Below, in pieces: positions 10,046 to 19,449 of a stretch of DNA of 64,000 nt (its first letter is position 1; every line of letters starts with the position of its first letter). The notes beneath the pieces were generated by a model. That model searched no databases and had not been told where the DNA came from. It saw only the letters and a list, made by a program, of their open reading frames with translations. The translations under genes were made by a program, and so were the position numbers. Source of the DNA: Variovorax sp. YR216 (lineage in GTDB: Bacteria; Pseudomonadota; Gammaproteobacteria; Burkholderiales; Burkholderiaceae_C); contig NZ_FNRO01000001.1 in NCBI RefSeq assembly GCF_900107745.1, positions 868,001-932,000 of the forward strand. Direction: 5' to 3'.

Positions 10046-11080
10046 ATGTCGTCCCCGAACCTGCACCCCATGCTCAACGTGGCCATCAAGGCCGCCCGCG
10101 CCGCCGGCGCCATCATCAATCGCGCAGCGCTCGATATCGAGGCCGTGCGCATCTCCCAAAAGCAGGTCAACGACTTCGTGACCGAAGTCGATCACGCGAG
10201 CGAGCACGCGATCATCGAAACGCTGCTCACCGCCTATCCGGGGCACGGCATCCTCGCCGAAGAATCGGGCACCCAGCATGGCGCCAAGGATTCGGACTAC
10301 GTCTGGATCATCGATCCGCTCGACGGCACCACCAATTTCATCCACGGCTTTCCGGTCTACTGCGTCTCGATCGCGCTGGCGGTGCGGGGCAAGATCGAAC
10401 AGGCCGTGGTCTATGACCCGACGCGCAACGACCTCTTCACCGCCACCAAGGGCCGCGGCGCCTTCATGAACGAGCGCCGCATCCGCGTGAGCAAGCGCAC
10501 CCGGCTCGCCGAATGCCTGATCTCCACGGGCTTCCCCTTCCGCACGGGCGACAACTTCAAGCAGTACCTGGCCATCATGGCGGACCTGATGCCCCGCGCC
10601 GCCGGCCTTCGCCGCCCCGGCGCCGCCGCGCTCGACCTCGCCTACGTGGCGGCCGGCTTCAGCGATGCCTTCTTCGAAACCGGGCTGAACATCTGGGACG
10701 TGGCGGCGGGCTCGCTCCTCGTGACGGAGGCCGGCGGCCTGATCGGCAACTTCACCGGCGAGCCCGACTTCCTCGACCAGCGCGAATGCCTCGCGGGCGC
10801 GCCGCGCATCTACGGCCAGCTCGTGCCGCTGCTGGCCCAATACTCGAAGTTCGCCAGCGTCGATGACAAGCTCCGTGCCAGCGACCGGATCCGCGCCGTC
10901 GATCCTTCGCGTTCGCACGCCGATCTCTACGCGCGCAGCACGGTCGGCCTGGCGGAAGATAAGGCCGAGGACGAAGCGCCCGCAGCCCCTTCCGAGGCCG
11001 CACCGCAGCCCCGCAAGCTGACCCGCGTCCGCCGTGACGCCCCTGCGGCGCCCAACGAGGGCGACGCGCCGGCCCAGTGA
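10046..11080 (+). CDS. suhB: inositol-1-monophosphatase family protein SuhB
   Basis: 344-residue Mg-dependent phosphatase of the inositol monophosphatase superfamily. In E. coli SuhB also joins rRNA transcription antitermination complexes. Motifs: LAEESG (metal-binding Glu), [17 protein letters not shown] (Asp-Pro-Leu-Asp-Gly-Thr catalytic motif) and the C-terminal [21 protein letters not shown]. About 60 residues beyond the catalytic domain form an Ala/Pro/Glu tail ([16 protein letters not shown]...) not present in short family members, probably disordered. A TAAAAT sequence at 9950-9955 may be a -10 element. Its TGA overlaps the ATG of the next gene. Confidence 0.92.
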   Translation: MSSPNLHPMLNVAIKAARAAGAIINRAALDIEAVRISQKQVNDFVTEVDHASEHAIIETLLTAYPGHGILAEESGTQHGAKDSDYVWIIDPLDGTTNFIHGFPVYCVSIALAVRGKIEQAVVYDPTRNDLFTATKGRGAFMNERRIRVSKRTRLAECLISTGFPFRTGDNFKQYLAIMADLMPRAAGLRRPGAAALDLAYVAAGFSDAFFETGLNIWDVAAGSLLVTEAGGLIGNFTGEPDFLDQRECLAGAPRIYGQLVPLLAQYSKFASVDDKLRASDRIRAVDPSRSHADLYARSTVGLAEDKAEDEAPAAPSEAAPQPRKLTRVRRDAPAAPNEGDAPAQ

Positions 11081-13329
11081 TGCCGTCGCAGCGCGCGGCC
11101 ACCCAGCGGGGCCGCGCTGCCCTGCGGGTGGCGCTCAGCCACTATGTGCTCAACGGGATCGCGGTCGCCTTCGGGCTGCTGCTGATCTCCGGGGGCGTCC
11201 ACCTCGCGCTCGGCGCGCTCGCGGCATCGGCTGCATCGGTCGGCGTCATCGTGACCGCGCCGCCCGACCTCGCGGCGCCACGGCGCGGCAAGTTCTTCCA
11301 GATGCTGCCGGCGCCGCTGATCGGGCTGCCGCTCTTCTTCATGGTGCAGATGCTGCACGCGGCGCCCTTGCGGCTGGGCCTGCTGCTGGTGCCGGCGACC
11401 TTCCTTGCGTTCCTCGCGATGGCCTGGGGCAAGCGCGGGATTCCGATCGCCATCGCGGTCATGTTCTCCATGATCTTCTCGATGGCCACGCCCACGCCGA
11501 CCGGCATGGCCGAAGCGGTGCAGCGCACGATGTACTTCGGCCTCGGCGCCGGGCTCTACGTGGTCTATGCGGTCATCGCCAATTCCCTGCTCAATGCGCG
11601 CTACCGCGTGCAGGTGACGGCCGACCTGCTGCTCTCTCTGGCCGCGCTGATGCGCACCGAAGCGCGCCAGTTCATGCCGATCGACGAATCCGGCGACGTG
11701 CGCGAGATCCCGCCGTCGCTCCTCGGCCAGCTCCTGCGCGAACAGGCGGCGCTGGCCGACCAGCTGCAGGCGGCGCGCGACATCGTGCTCGAATCGCCGC
11801 GCACGCCGCGCCGGCAGCAACTGGCCGGCATGCTGGTGACGGTGCTCGAACTTCGCGACCTGCTGCTGGCGAGCGAGCTCGACCTCGACGCACTCAAGAC
11901 GCATCCCGATCACGCGCCCGCGCTCACAGAGATGCGCGACATCCTTCAGGGGCTGGCGGAGGACACGACAGCGCTGGCGGACGCGCTGCTGCTGATGCGC
12001 AAGCCCGAAGTGGTCGTCGACCGGCGCCCGCGTCTCGCGGCCATCCGCCTGCAGGAAGACGCTTCCCCCGGCAGCTACACCGGCCCCACGCCGGCGATGC
12101 TGTCCCGCGGGCTCGCCAACCGCATCGGCCACATCAACGACGAAGTGCTGCGCCTGTCGGCGCTCGCGCGGGGCGACCGCGAGCCCGATCTCGCGGTGGT
12201 CCGCGCGAGCTGGCAAGTGTTCGTGAGCCCGACCGAATGGTCGCTGCGCCCCTTTCTTGCGCTGTGGCGCTGGGACGCCCCGCCGCTGCGCCATGCGATC
12301 CGCGCCACGCTCGCGATCGCCGCCGCCTACGGCATCGCGCTCGCCATGCCGTGGGGATCGCACGACTACTGGATCCTGCTGACGATCGTGGTGGTGCTGC
12401 GGGGCAGCCTGTCTCAGACGCTGGAGCGACGCAACAGCCGCGTCGCCGGCACATTGCTGGGCTGTGTCTTCGCGGTCGGCCTGTTGTCGGCCCACCTCTC
12501 GCCGGTGGCCCTGCTGATCGGCATGACGCTGGCGCAGGCCATCGCGCACGGCTTCGCGGTCCGCCGCTATCTCGTCACCGCGGTCGCGGCGACAGTGCTC
12601 GGGCTGGTGCAGGCCCACATGCTCAACACCGGCGTGAGCACCGCGTTCGCGCTGTTCGAGCGCGTGGCCGATACGCTGATCGGCGCGGCGCTCGCATGGG
12701 CGTTCTGCTACGTGCTGCCGTCGTGGGAACGCGGGCAGATTCCGGCGCTGGTCGCCCGCACGCTCAAGGCGCAGGCACGGCATGCGCGGCTGGCACTCGG
12801 GCTCGGGCAGTTCCGCTCGGTCGACGCCACGCCGGAACTCGACTGGCGCCTCGCACGCCGCGAGGCCTTCGACAGCCTGTCCGCGCTGGTGCAGGCCACC
12901 CAGCGCTCGCTGTCGGAGCCACGCGCGGTGCGCCCGCCGCTGGAGCCGCTCGAACACCTGCAGGCGCACAGCTACCAGCTGCTCGCGCAGTTGAGCGCGG
13001 TCAAGTCGATGCTGGTGCTGCGGCGCGACCGGCTCACGGTGGCCGACATCGAGGGACCGCTGGCCCGCACGATCCAGCGCATCGAGGCAGCCATCGGAAG
13101 CGCGCCGACGGGCGGCCCCGCGATGCCCGAGAGCCCGCCCGCGACCACCATCGCCGGCCCGATCTCGCTGCCCGATCCCTTCAACAACGACATCACGCCC
13201 TGGCTGCTGCGCCGGCTCGACATGGCCACGGGCATCGCCGCCCAGTTGCGCGATGACGCTTCGCGCATCCTGCAATCGCTCGCCGAAACCGAGACCGAAG
13301 CGCAGACGCAGGCCGGGACGGTCCGATGA
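11080..13329 (+). CDS. FUSC/YccS-type inner membrane protein (putative aromatic acid exporter)
   Basis: 749-residue membrane protein with two clusters of hydrophobic helices (about residues 20-170 and 395-520), each followed by a long soluble region. This is the duplicated layout of the FUSC family, whose members include YccS and the AaeB hydroxybenzoate exporter. The second cluster has the usual SHDYWILLTIVVVLRGSLSQT and ERRNSRVAGTLLGC. The ATG overlaps the suhB stop (TGATG), indicating translational coupling; a GTG three bases earlier is an alternative. Export of aromatic acids or a cell-envelope role are both possible. No MFP partner (AaeA-like) is adjacent. The gene ends directly against the stop of the convergent LysR gene. 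Confidence 0.82.
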   Translation: MPSQRAATQRGRAALRVALSHYVLNGIAVAFGLLLISGGVHLALGALAASAASVGVIVTAPPDLAAPRRGKFFQMLPAPLIGLPLFFMVQMLHAAPLRLGLLLVPATFLAFLAMAWGKRGIPIAIAVMFSMIFSMATPTPTGMAEAVQRTMYFGLGAGLYVVYAVIANSLLNARYRVQVTADLLLSLAALMRTEARQFMPIDESGDVREIPPSLLGQLLREQAALADQLQAARDIVLESPRTPRRQQLAGMLVTVLELRDLLLASELDLDALKTHPDHAPALTEMRDILQGLAEDTTALADALLLMRKPEVVVDRRPRLAAIRLQEDASPGSYTGPTPAMLSRGLANRIGHINDEVLRLSALARGDREPDLAVVRASWQVFVSPTEWSLRPFLALWRWDAPPLRHAIRATLAIAAAYGIALAMPWGSHDYWILLTIVVVLRGSLSQTLERRNSRVAGTLLGCVFAVGLLSAHLSPVALLIGMTLAQAIAHGFAVRRYLVTAVAATVLGLVQAHMLNTGVSTAFALFERVADTLIGAALAWAFCYVLPSWERGQIPALVARTLKAQARHARLALGLGQFRSVDATPELDWRLARREAFDSLSALVQATQRSLSEPRAVRPPLEPLEHLQAHSYQLLAQLSAVKSMLVLRRDRLTVADIEGPLARTIQRIEAAIGSAPTGGPAMPESPPATTIAGPISLPDPFNNDITPWLLRRLDMATGIAAQLRDDASRILQSLAETETEAQTQAGTVR

Positions 13330-14274
13330 TCAAGCAAGTGCCCGGCTGATCTGCGCATCGGCGCGCTGCGACAGCACGGCGCGGATCGCCTCGATCAACC
13401 GGCGCGCACCCTCGCCCGGCTCGCTGCCACGACGCATCGTCATGCCCACGGGCCCTTCGGTGCTCGCCGTGTCGATGGGCAGGCGCACCAGCTCCCCAGC
13501 CGCCAGAAAGCCTTCGACCGCACCCTGCGGCGCGAACCAGATCGCATCGGAGCACCGCAGGAGGCCAAGCGCGAAGCTCGTGTCGGTGGCTTCGATGAGG
13601 CTGCGCGGCGGCGCCATGCCATGCCCGAGCAGGAAGGCATCGACCGTATGCCGGATCAGCGTTCCCGACACCGGCACCAGCAACGGATACGCCGACAGCG
13701 CATCCAGCGCCGGACGCCGCAGCGCGGCGACCGGGTGCCCGGGCCGCGCCACGAGCAGCAACGGCTCGCTGTAGAGCAGCTCGAACGCGAGATCGGCCAT
13801 CGCCGACGCCTGCGCGATGCGGCCGAGCACCAGATCGATCTCACCCTGGCGCAACTGCGTCATCAGCTGCGCGTTGGTGCCGCTGACCACGCGAACCCGC
13901 AGCGCGGGTGTGTCCGACTGCAGCAACGCGACGGCCGCGGGAAGCAGATTGGCCGCGATGTTCGGCAGTGCGCCGACCGCGACACGGAGCTGGTCCGCCT
14001 CGGGCTGGTCGAGCGCGAGGCTCAACCCGTCACGCAGTCCGCGCAAGGCGACGACCGCATGGCGCACCAGCACTTCGGCCGCGGGCGTCAGTTCGACGCC
14101 GCGGCGGCGCCTGACGAGCAATTGACGACCCACGATGTCCTCCAGTTCGGCGACTGTCTTGGACACCGCAGGCTGCGTGAGCGCGAGCGCCTTGGCGGCG
14201 CGCACGAGGTTGCGCTCCTGCGCCACCATCACGAGGCACTGCAGATGGCGCAGCTTGAGGCGAGCAAAGTTCAT
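13330..14274 (-). CDS. LysR-type transcriptional regulator, PcaQ-like
   Basis: 314-residue LysR-type regulator. Helix-turn-helix about residues 10-65 (LRHLQCLVMVAQERNLVRAA, ALALTQPAVSKTVAELEDIV), then a periplasmic-binding-protein-like effector domain. The N-terminal sequence is of the PcaQ/GbpR kind known for regulating protocatechuate and related aromatic catabolism. It is divergent from the first Bug receptor gene across a 173-bp gap that contains a perfect inverted repeat. The likely target is that receptor gene. ATG 14274 is chosen because the domain starts there; an extra 11 codons upstream are possible. Confidence 0.88.
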   Translation of the reverse strand: MNFARLKLRHLQCLVMVAQERNLVRAAKALALTQPAVSKTVAELEDIVGRQLLVRRRRGVELTPAAEVLVRHAVVALRGLRDGLSLALDQPEADQLRVAVGALPNIAANLLPAAVALLQSDTPALRVRVVSGTNAQLMTQLRQGEIDLVLGRIAQASAMADLAFELLYSEPLLLVARPGHPVAALRRPALDALSAYPLLVPVSGTLIRHTVDAFLLGHGMAPPRSLIEATDTSFALGLLRCSDAIWFAPQGAVEGFLAAGELVRLPIDTASTEGPVGMTMRRGSEPGEGARRLIEAIRAVLSQRADAQISRALA

Positions 14275-14365
14275 GGCTGATCGGTGGTTTTGCTCTGGAG
14301 CGGGCAACGGAAAATATAACGAACCGGAATACCAGGCGGAAGAGCTTTCAGTTGTGCCGCCGCGG

Positions 14366-14384
14366 CCGCACTCCTAGAGTGCGG
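14366..14384. promoter_or_regulatory. inverted repeat between LysR and Bug genes, candidate operator
   Basis: Perfect 8-bp arms CCGCACTC and GAGTGCGG around a CTA centre, in the intergenic region of the divergent LysR and Bug-receptor genes, 64 bases before the Bug start codon. Position fits a regulator binding site. The arms do not match the short T-N11-A LysR core exactly, so a hairpin role cannot be excluded. Confidence 0.45.
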
Positions 14385-14447
14385 GCATATCGCGGAGATC
14401 GCAGATATCACGCGCCTCACGCCGCCACCGATTCGGAGACACAAGAC

Positions 14448-15440
14448 ATGACACGCCCCGCCCCTTCCGGCGCCACGCGCCGCCTCGCCCTTGCGGCTGC
14501 CTGCGCGCTGCTCGCCGCCCCGCTCGCGATGACGGCTCACGCCGACGCGCCCTATCCCAGCAAGCCGGTGAGGTTCATCACCAACTTCCCGGCCGGCGGG
14601 CCGCTCGACATCCTCGGCCGCGCGCTCGCGGATCCGCTGCAGAAGGAACTCAAGCAGCCCTTCGTGGTCGATAACCGGCCCGGCGCGGGCGGCAACATCG
14701 GCGCCGATGCCGTCGCCAAGAGCCCGGCGGACGGCTACACCGTGCTGCTGTCGATCGACACCACCTTCACGATCAATCCGCACCTCTACGCATCGATGCC
14801 CTTCGCGGCGAAGGACCTGAAGCCGCTGATGATCTTCAGCTCCTCGGGCCTGACCTTCGGGGTCGGCTCCACCGTCGGCGCGAAGACGCTGCCGGACTTC
14901 GTCACGCAGAGCAAGGCCGAGGCGGCGACCTTCGCCTCGGCAGGCAACGGCAGCCCGGGCCACATCGCGGCCGAGATCTTCTCGACCGCGACCGGCGCGA
15001 AGATCACGCACGTGCCGTACAAAGGCAACGCGCCGGCCGTGATGGCGCTGCTGTCGAACGAGGTGCAAGCGGGCATCCTCGCAACGCCCGGGTTGCTTTC
15101 GCAGATCCAGGCCGGCAAGGTGCGGCCGCTGGCCGTGACCGGCCGCCAGCGCTCGCCGCTGCTGCCACAGGTGCCGACCGTGGGCGAACTGGGCCTCAAG
15201 GACCTCGAGTTCGAAGTGCTCTACCTTGCGATGGTGCCCGCGGCCACGCCCGAACCGGTGATGAAGACGCTGCGCGGCGCGCTCCAGTCCGCGCTGGCGC
15301 TGCCGGAAGTGAAATCGCGCCTCGCCACGCTCGACATGGTGGCACTGGGCGAGACCGGCGACGCGGCCGCACAGCATCTCGGCGGCGCCCGCGCGCGCTA
15401 CGGCAAGATCGTCAAGGCGACCGGCATGAAGCTGGACTGA
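14448..15440 (+). CDS. Bug (TctC) family tripartite tricarboxylate transporter substrate-binding protein
   Basis: 330-residue periplasmic receptor of the Bug/TctC family, greatly expanded in Bordetella and Comamonadaceae. Signal peptide about residues 1-32 (TRRLALAAACALLAAPLAMTAHA, cut before DAPYPS). Family motifs follow: YPSKPVRFITNFPAGGPLDILGRALA, VDNRPGAGGNIGADAVAKSPADGYT and ITHVPYKGNAP. These receptors bind carboxylates or other small anions. No TctA/TctB membrane subunit is nearby, so it must pair with a distant one or act as a sensor receptor. Divergent LysR gene is the probable regulator. ATG 14448 chosen because it begins the signal peptide. Confidence 0.9.
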   Translation: MTRPAPSGATRRLALAAACALLAAPLAMTAHADAPYPSKPVRFITNFPAGGPLDILGRALADPLQKELKQPFVVDNRPGAGGNIGADAVAKSPADGYTVLLSIDTTFTINPHLYASMPFAAKDLKPLMIFSSSGLTFGVGSTVGAKTLPDFVTQSKAEAATFASAGNGSPGHIAAEIFSTATGAKITHVPYKGNAPAVMALLSNEVQAGILATPGLLSQIQAGKVRPLAVTGRQRSPLLPQVPTVGELGLKDLEFEVLYLAMVPAATPEPVMKTLRGALQSALALPEVKSRLATLDMVALGETGDAAAQHLGGARARYGKIVKATGMKLD

Positions 15441-15464
15441 AGCGATGCGCGCGCCGGCTGCCGC

Positions 15465-15974
15465 TCAATCGGCCTTCGCGCCACGCCGCCGTCGGTCCGC
15501 CTTGGGCAGCACGGCCTCGGCGACCATCTGCTCGGCATGCAGTTGCAGACGCACGAGCGATTCGTCCAGTTGCACAGCGGCGTCCGCGTCCAGCGCGCCG
15601 AGCAGTTCGGCGTTGATGCGGGTCACCAGCGGGAACAGTTCGTCGTACAGGTCACGGCCGCGCTCGGTGAGGCACAGGAGCACCTGCCGTCGGTCGCCCG
15701 CCGGATGCGACCGCGCGACCAGCTCTTTGTCGACCAGCGAACCGACCGCCTTCGAGGTGCGGGCGCGATCGAGCTGCGCATGCTCGGCGAGTCCCGATGA
15801 GCTCAGCTCGCCGTGGCTCGCCAGCGTGGCGATCAGCCGCCACTCGCGCCGCGTGATGCCGAAGCGCCCCTCGCAGATCCTGATGACCATGCTGCCCGCG
15901 ACCGACAGCAGGCGCGACAGCCGGTACAGCAGCAGGTCGTCGAGCGGTCGGCGCGGCGCGGGCATCGGGGTCAT
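15465..15974 (-). CDS. MarR family transcriptional regulator
   Basis: 169-residue winged-helix regulator of the MarR family, usually a dimer that represses a neighbouring gene and is released by a small aromatic ligand. The DNA-binding segment is ITRREWRLIATLASHGELSS ... LAEHAQLDRARTSKAVGSLV, and the wing is AGDRRQVLLCLTERGRDLY. Divergent from the second Bug receptor gene; the shared 115-bp gap contains a TTGAT-TAG-ATCAA palindrome that fits a MarR operator. It most likely controls the Bug-Bug-sulfatase group, itself, or both. This is inferred from arrangement. Confidence 0.9.
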   Translation of the reverse strand: MTPMPAPRRPLDDLLLYRLSRLLSVAGSMVIRICEGRFGITRREWRLIATLASHGELSSSGLAEHAQLDRARTSKAVGSLVDKELVARSHPAGDRRQVLLCLTERGRDLYDELFPLVTRINAELLGALDADAAVQLDESLVRLQLHAEQMVAEAVLPKADRRRRGAKAD

Positions 15975-15996
15975 CTGGGGTTAGTCCGGAGGATGG

Positions 15997-16009
15997 TTGA
16001 TTAGATCAA
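15997..16009. promoter_or_regulatory. candidate MarR operator
   Basis: Perfect palindrome TTGAT-TAG-ATCAA between the divergent marR-like gene (start 15974) and the Bug receptor gene (start 16090). Size and A/T-rich symmetry are typical of MarR-family sites. Binding has not been shown. Confidence 0.5.
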
Positions 16010-16089
16010 TCGAATGTCGCAACTCTAAAGTCATCCGAGGCCGGGCCGCCTCGAAGGCCCGCTGCACGAACACATTCCAGGAGACTTCC

Positions 16090-17076
16090 ATGCCCCGCAC
16101 CGACCTCGACCGCCGCAGCCTGATCGCAGGCGTCTGCGCCCTGGCGCTTTCGCCGCTCGCCAGCGCCGAAGCGGCCTTCACGCCCGGCCAGCCGATCCGG
16201 GTGCTGATCGGCGTGCCAGCCGGCGGCACGCAGGACGTGCTGGCGCGCGCCATCGCGCAGGAAGTGCGCGACTCGCTCGGCCCGCTGATCGTCGACAACC
16301 GCTCGGGCGCTTCGGGACGCATCGCGGTGGAGGCCGTGAAGCACGCGCCGCCCGACGGACGCACGCTGCTGCTCGGCACCGCCAGCATGATGACGATGTA
16401 CCCGAGCGCCTACGCGAAGCTCTCGTACGACCCGATCAAGGACTTCGTGCCGATCATCAACGCGGCCCGCTTCGAGCTCGCGCTGGTGGTGAGCAAGGAC
16501 GTGCCGGCCAACACGCTGGCCGAGTTCATCACCTGGGCGAAAGCGCAGGGCGACAAGGTCAGCTTCGGCTCGTACGGCGCGGGCACGCCGTCGCACTTCC
16601 TCGGCGAGATGCTCAACCGCTCGGCGGGGCTCAGGATGGTCCATGTGCCGTACCGCGGCTCCACGCCGGCGCGGCAGGACGTGATGGGCGGGCAGATCCC
16701 GGTGTATTTCGACACCGTCGGCGGTGCGCTGCAGATGCAGCCCGGCGGCCGCGTGAAGGTGCTTGCGACCAGCGGCGAGAAGCGCTCGCCGCTGATGCCC
16801 GATCTGCCGACCTTCGTCGAGGCGGGACTGAAGGATGTGGTCGCGACCGCCTGGTTCGCCTTCTATGCCCCCGCGAAGACGCCGCAGCCGATCGTCGACA
16901 AGCTGCGCGCAGAGTTCACCCGCGCGGTCAACTCGCGCGAGGTGCGGCAGCAACTGCTGCAGAACGGCATGTATGCCGTCAATGACGACGCGAACACGCT
17001 TCTGAAGACAATGCGCGATGACACCGCCCGCTGGGCCGTGATCATGAAGGCCGTGAACTTTCAAGCCAACGACTGA
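16090..17076 (+). CDS. Bug (TctC) family substrate-binding protein
   Basis: 328-residue periplasmic receptor. The N terminus DRRSLIAGVCALALSPLASA is a signal peptide with a twin-residue n-region (DLDRRSLIAG), compatible with Tat or Sec export. Motifs GQPIRVLIGVPAGGTQDVLARAIA, VDNRSGASGRIAVEAV and VHVPYRGSTPA identify the family. ATG 16090 (MPRTDL) has a CAGGAGA site upstream; the longer frame back to 15997 runs through the presumed operator. It is followed 26 bp later by another Bug gene and then a sulfatase on the same strand, suggesting one transcript. The ligand is unknown. Confidence 0.9.
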   Translation: MPRTDLDRRSLIAGVCALALSPLASAEAAFTPGQPIRVLIGVPAGGTQDVLARAIAQEVRDSLGPLIVDNRSGASGRIAVEAVKHAPPDGRTLLLGTASMMTMYPSAYAKLSYDPIKDFVPIINAARFELALVVSKDVPANTLAEFITWAKAQGDKVSFGSYGAGTPSHFLGEMLNRSAGLRMVHVPYRGSTPARQDVMGGQIPVYFDTVGGALQMQPGGRVKVLATSGEKRSPLMPDLPTFVEAGLKDVVATAWFAFYAPAKTPQPIVDKLRAEFTRAVNSREVRQQLLQNGMYAVNDDANTLLKTMRDDTARWAVIMKAVNFQAND

Positions 17077-17102
17077 CACAACGCGAATTGTTCGGAGGAT
17101 CC

Positions 17103-18071
17103 ATGTTTCGCAAATTCATCCCACGCATCGCCACCACCCTGGCGCTGGCTGCCGCCTCGCTCGGCGCGCAGGCCCAGACGCTCGAAGGCGGGCCGTTGCA
17201 CATCGTCGTGGGCTACGCAGCCGGCGGCGCCACCGACCGCGTGGCGCGCATCGTGGCCGACAAGCTCCAGGCCAAGGTCGGCGTTCCGGTGATCGTGGAC
17301 AACAAGGCCGGCGCAGGCGGCCGCCTCGCGGCGCAGCAGGTCAAGGGCACGCCGGCCGGGCAGAACGTGCTGATGGTCGCCAACCCCGCCGTAATGGTGG
17401 TCGCGCCGCTGGTGTTCAAGGACAACGGCTATGACGCGGAACGCGACTTCGTGCCCGTGTCGCACGTCAACGACTACGAGTTCGCGCTCGCCGTCTCGAC
17501 CGCCGTGCCGGTGCGCGAGCTGTCCCACCTGATCGCGTGGATGCGCGCGAATCCCGAGAAGTCGAACTTCGGCGTGCCCGCCACCGGCAGCCTGCCGCAC
17601 TTCTTCGGCCTGATGATGGGAGAAAAGGCGAACGTGCAGGCACAGGTGGTCGGCTACCGCGGCTCCGGCCCACTGCTGACCGACCTGGTGGGCGGGCAGG
17701 TGCCGATCGCCTTCGACACCTTCGACGTCGATCTTCCGCAGCACCAGGCGGGCAAGATCCGCATCCTCGCGGTGTCGGGTGCCAAGCGCTCGCCCTTCGC
17801 GCCCGACATCCCCACCTTCAAGGAAGCCGGCCTCGACCTCGTCGCGACCGGCTTCAACGCGTTCTTCGCGCCGGCCACCATGCCGCGCGAGAAAGTCGCG
17901 CGGCTGTCGAAGGACATTCACGCGGTGATGCAGGACCCCGACACCCAGCGCCGCTTCAAGGACGCACTGATGACGCCGGTCGTCAGCACGCAGGAGCAGA
18001 CGGCCGCCATGCTCAAGGCCTACCGCGCGCAGTGGGCGCCCGTGGTCCAGAAATCCGGCTACCAACCCTGA
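17103..18071 (+). CDS. Bug (TctC) family substrate-binding protein
   Basis: 322-residue periplasmic receptor, third Bug protein of the region. Signal peptide about 1-24 (FIPRIATTLALAAASLGAQA). Family blocks: GPLHIVVGYAAGGATDRVARI, VDNKAGAGGRLAAQQVKG, and VVGYRGSGPLLTDLVGGQV. ATG 17103 has an excellent GGAGGA ribosome-binding site. It diverges clearly from its neighbour, so it is not a very recent duplicate. The sulfatase starts 5 bases after its stop, which points to a shared transcript and perhaps to uptake or sensing of the sulfatase product or substrate. Confidence 0.9.
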   Translation: MFRKFIPRIATTLALAAASLGAQAQTLEGGPLHIVVGYAAGGATDRVARIVADKLQAKVGVPVIVDNKAGAGGRLAAQQVKGTPAGQNVLMVANPAVMVVAPLVFKDNGYDAERDFVPVSHVNDYEFALAVSTAVPVRELSHLIAWMRANPEKSNFGVPATGSLPHFFGLMMGEKANVQAQVVGYRGSGPLLTDLVGGQVPIAFDTFDVDLPQHQAGKIRILAVSGAKRSPFAPDIPTFKEAGLDLVATGFNAFFAPATMPREKVARLSKDIHAVMQDPDTQRRFKDALMTPVVSTQEQTAAMLKAYRAQWAPVVQKSGYQP

Positions 18072-18076
18072 AGTCC

Positions 18077-19393
18077 ATGCAAAGACCCAACATCATCTTC
18101 ATCGTCGCCGACGACCTCGGCTATGCGGACCTCGGCTGCTACGGCGGCCGCGATGCCAATTTCGGCCCGGTGTCGCCGGTGCTCGACCGGCTCGCCGCTC
18201 GCGGCATCAAGTTCACGCAGGGCTACGCGAACTCGCCGGTGTGCTCGCCCACGCGCTTCGCGATGATCACGGCGCGCTACCAGTACCGCCTGCGCGGCGC
18301 GGCCGAGGAGCCGATCAACAGCAGGAGCCGCGGCAGCACCACGCTCGGCCTGCCGCCGGCGCATCCGACGCTGCCTTCGCTGCTTCGCGGCGCGGGCTAT
18401 CGCACCGCGCTCATCGGCAAGTGGCACCTCGGTTTTCCGCCGGCATTCGGGCCGCTGCGCTCGGGCTACGAGGAGTTCTTCGGGCCGATGTCGGGCGGCG
18501 TCGACTACTTCACCCACTGCGATTCGGCGGGCCGGCACGATCTGTGGTCCGGCGAGGAAGATCACCAGGAAGAGGGCTACCTCACCGACGTGCTGTCGCG
18601 CCGCGCGGTCGACTACGTGGAGCGCATGGCGAAGCAGGACGCCCCCTTCTTCATGAGCCTGCACTACACCGCCCCGCACTGGCCGTGGGAAACGCGCGAC
18701 GACGCGGCCAAGGCGCCGGCGGTCAAGGACAACCTGTTCGATCTCTCGGGCGGCAACATCCACACCTATCGCCGCATGATCCATCACATGGACGAAGGCA
18801 TCGGCTGGATCATGGACGCGCTCGAAAAGCACGGCATGGCCGACAACACGCTGGTCGTCTTCACCAGCGACAACGGCGGCGAGCGCTTTTCCGACAACTG
18901 GCCGCTGGTCGGCGGCAAGATGGACCTGACCGAAGGCGGCATCCGCGTGCCATGGATCGCGCACTGGCCCCAGGTGATCGCCGCGGGCGGCGACAGCGCG
19001 CAGCACTGCATGACGATGGACTGGTCGGCGACGATGCTCGATGCGGCGGGCGTGAAGGCCGACCCGGCCTATCCGCTCGACGGCGTCTCGCTGATGCCGG
19101 TGCTGCGTGATGCGAAGCACAGCTTTGCCCGCCCCCTGCACTGGCGCATGAACCACCGCGACCAGCGCGCGATGCGGGAAGGCGACTGGAAGTACCTCCA
19201 GGTCGACGGCAACGAGTACCTGTTCAACATCCCGGGCGACGAGCGCGAGCGGGCCAACCAGGCGAAGAAGGAGCCGGAACGCCTCGCCCGCATGCGCGAA
19301 GCGTGGCTGGCCTGGAACGCGACGATGCCGCCGATTCCGGACGACGCGACGGTCAGCCTCGGCTACTCGGTCAAGGACATGCCGCAGCGTTGA
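18077..19393 (+). CDS. type I sulfatase (alkaline-phosphatase superfamily)
   Basis: 438-residue sulfatase that hydrolyses a sulfate ester. N-terminal metal site NIIFIVADDLGYADLGCYGG (Asp 12 and 13) and the formylglycine motif CSPTR at residues 56-60, where Cys 56 must be oxidised to formylglycine. GKWHLG and TSDNGGE, with the Lys, His, Asp and Asn ligands, follow. The motif has Thr in place of the commoner Ser (CSPTR, not CSPSR), which is still within C-x-P-x-R. No signal peptide is visible, so it may be cytoplasmic. No formylglycine-generating enzyme lies in the window. Together with two Bug receptors and MarR it looks like a small unit for use of an organic sulfate; the substrate is unknown. 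Confidence 0.88.
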   Translation: MQRPNIIFIVADDLGYADLGCYGGRDANFGPVSPVLDRLAARGIKFTQGYANSPVCSPTRFAMITARYQYRLRGAAEEPINSRSRGSTTLGLPPAHPTLPSLLRGAGYRTALIGKWHLGFPPAFGPLRSGYEEFFGPMSGGVDYFTHCDSAGRHDLWSGEEDHQEEGYLTDVLSRRAVDYVERMAKQDAPFFMSLHYTAPHWPWETRDDAAKAPAVKDNLFDLSGGNIHTYRRMIHHMDEGIGWIMDALEKHGMADNTLVVFTSDNGGERFSDNWPLVGGKMDLTEGGIRVPWIAHWPQVIAAGGDSAQHCMTMDWSATMLDAAGVKADPAYPLDGVSLMPVLRDAKHSFARPLHWRMNHRDQRAMREGDWKYLQVDGNEYLFNIPGDERERANQAKKEPERLARMREAWLAWNATMPPIPDDATVSLGYSVKDMPQR

Positions 19394-19402
19394 GCAGGCA
19401 GC

Positions 19403-19429
19403 AAAAAGCCCCTCGTCGAGGGGCTTTTT
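19403..19429. terminator. bidirectional rho-independent terminator
   Basis: Perfect hairpin AGCCCCTCG-TCGAGGGGCT flanked by A and T runs on the two sides (19403-19429). It follows the sulfatase stop by 9 bases and also serves the small convergent gene ending at 19450. Confidence 0.88.
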
Positions 19430-19449
19430 CATGGAGCGGCAGCAGGGCC

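Noticed and set aside
10927..13275. Minus-strand 782-codon frame opposite the FUSC gene
   Set aside because: Antisense shadow rich in Arg, Gln and Gly; no domain seen.
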